A stretch of DNA of 5,206 nucleotides from contig JAUVEQ010000231.1 of NCBI GenBank assembly GCA_030594725.1, positions 1 to 5,206 on the forward strand. The letters are read 5' to 3'. Position 1 is the stretch's first letter; each line of letters begins with the position of its first letter. Positions 5,021-5,206 of this stretch are shown here, piece after piece. The notes under the pieces were generated by a model that had not been told where the DNA came from, searched no databases, and worked only from the letters and a program-made list of their open reading frames with translations. The position numbers and the translations under genes are program-made. This stretch comes from Methanobacteriota archaeon. GTDB lineage: Archaea > Thermoplasmatota > DTKX01 > GCA-020343715.

Positions 5021-5206
5021 TTGCCATGTGATCCACAACAATAGTTGTGACATGCTGGGCAATGGACCCCGGACACGGAACGCTGCGCGGTCGGCGCGCA
5101 CGCGCGCACCGTCCTTGCCAGGACAGGGGCATGGTCAGTGCGGACCACGCCGGGCCCCGGGGAGGCGCAATCGGCCGGAGGTGGATCGGGGGGACCCGCA
5201 GCCGAC
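5021..5206 (+). repeat. Structured intergenic repeat, copy C (3' end off the window)
   Basis: This copy is nearly identical to copy A from 5079 to the right edge and is cut by it. It opens with an imperfect inverted repeat: TTGCC (5021-5025) with GGCAA (5058-5062), CATGT (5025-5029) with ACATG (5050-5054), and CACAAC (5034-5039) with GTTGTG (5044-5049) around AATA. Then come TGCGC (5084-5088) with GCGCA (5096-5100), the core from 5115, the inner hairpin TGGTC (5132-5136) with GACCA (5143-5147), and CGGG (5187-5190) with CCCG (5195-5198) closing the same GGGA loop as in A. The outer stem that is perfect in A is interrupted here by a 4-base insertion and keeps mainly the GCGC ends. It begins 70 bases past the dehydrogenase stop. 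Confidence 0.78.

Noticed and set aside
4951..5062. Inverted repeat after the dehydrogenase as an intrinsic terminator
   Set aside because: The hairpin at 5021-5062 has no following T tract, and archaeal termination depends mainly on T-rich runs; the hairpin also aligns with the 5' edge of the repeat element.

Overview
The window reads as accessory or intergenic-rich DNA of a GC-rich archaeon, probably a euryarchaeote. I base this on three things. The GC-rich genes are preceded by short AT-rich promoters whose TATA-like boxes sit about 26-31 bases from the start codon, which fits leaderless or nearly leaderless transcripts. AGG and AGA are used heavily for arginine. The gene families present are common in archaeal accessory regions. 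No rRNA, tRNA, CRISPR array, transposase or integrase is visible, so a finer placement is not justified.

Layout from left to right. (1) Positions 1-1388, minus strand: the start and nearly all of an AAA+ ATPase with a DUF4143-type C-terminal region, running off the left edge. (2) 1389-1882: an AT-rich promoter zone, then an undistinguished stretch, then copy A of a structured repeat. (3) 3321-1883, minus strand: a two-gene operon overlapping by 4 bases that encodes an AbiEii-type nucleotidyltransferase toxin and an AbiEi-type winged-helix antitoxin. The toxin gene comes first, opposite to the usual abiEi-abiEii order. A 16-bp palindrome overlaps its likely TATA region. (4) 3322-3897: the gap between divergent genes, with copy B of the repeat and the remains of a membrane-anchor C-terminus on the minus strand, broken by a TAG codon. 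(5) 3898-4950, plus strand: a complete zinc-dependent, probably NADPH-using aldehyde reductase/alcohol dehydrogenase of the Ahr (YjgB) type. (6) 4951-5206: copy C of the repeat, running off the right edge.

The most interesting signal is the repeat. Three copies lie in the same orientation, all intergenic, with cores starting at 1713, 3635 and 5115. They divide the window into modules: A-B holds the toxin-antitoxin pair and B-C holds the dehydrogenase. Copies A and C are nearly identical over long runs. B is diverged but keeps the core almost unchanged. Several hairpins recur, some with paired base changes, which suggests a structured RNA or a foldable mobile DNA element and not a coding sequence. 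I do not recognise it as a known family.

The toxin and antitoxin should act together as a type IV system. The ATPase and the dehydrogenase have no obvious functional link to it. The arrangement looks like independent cargo separated by repeats.
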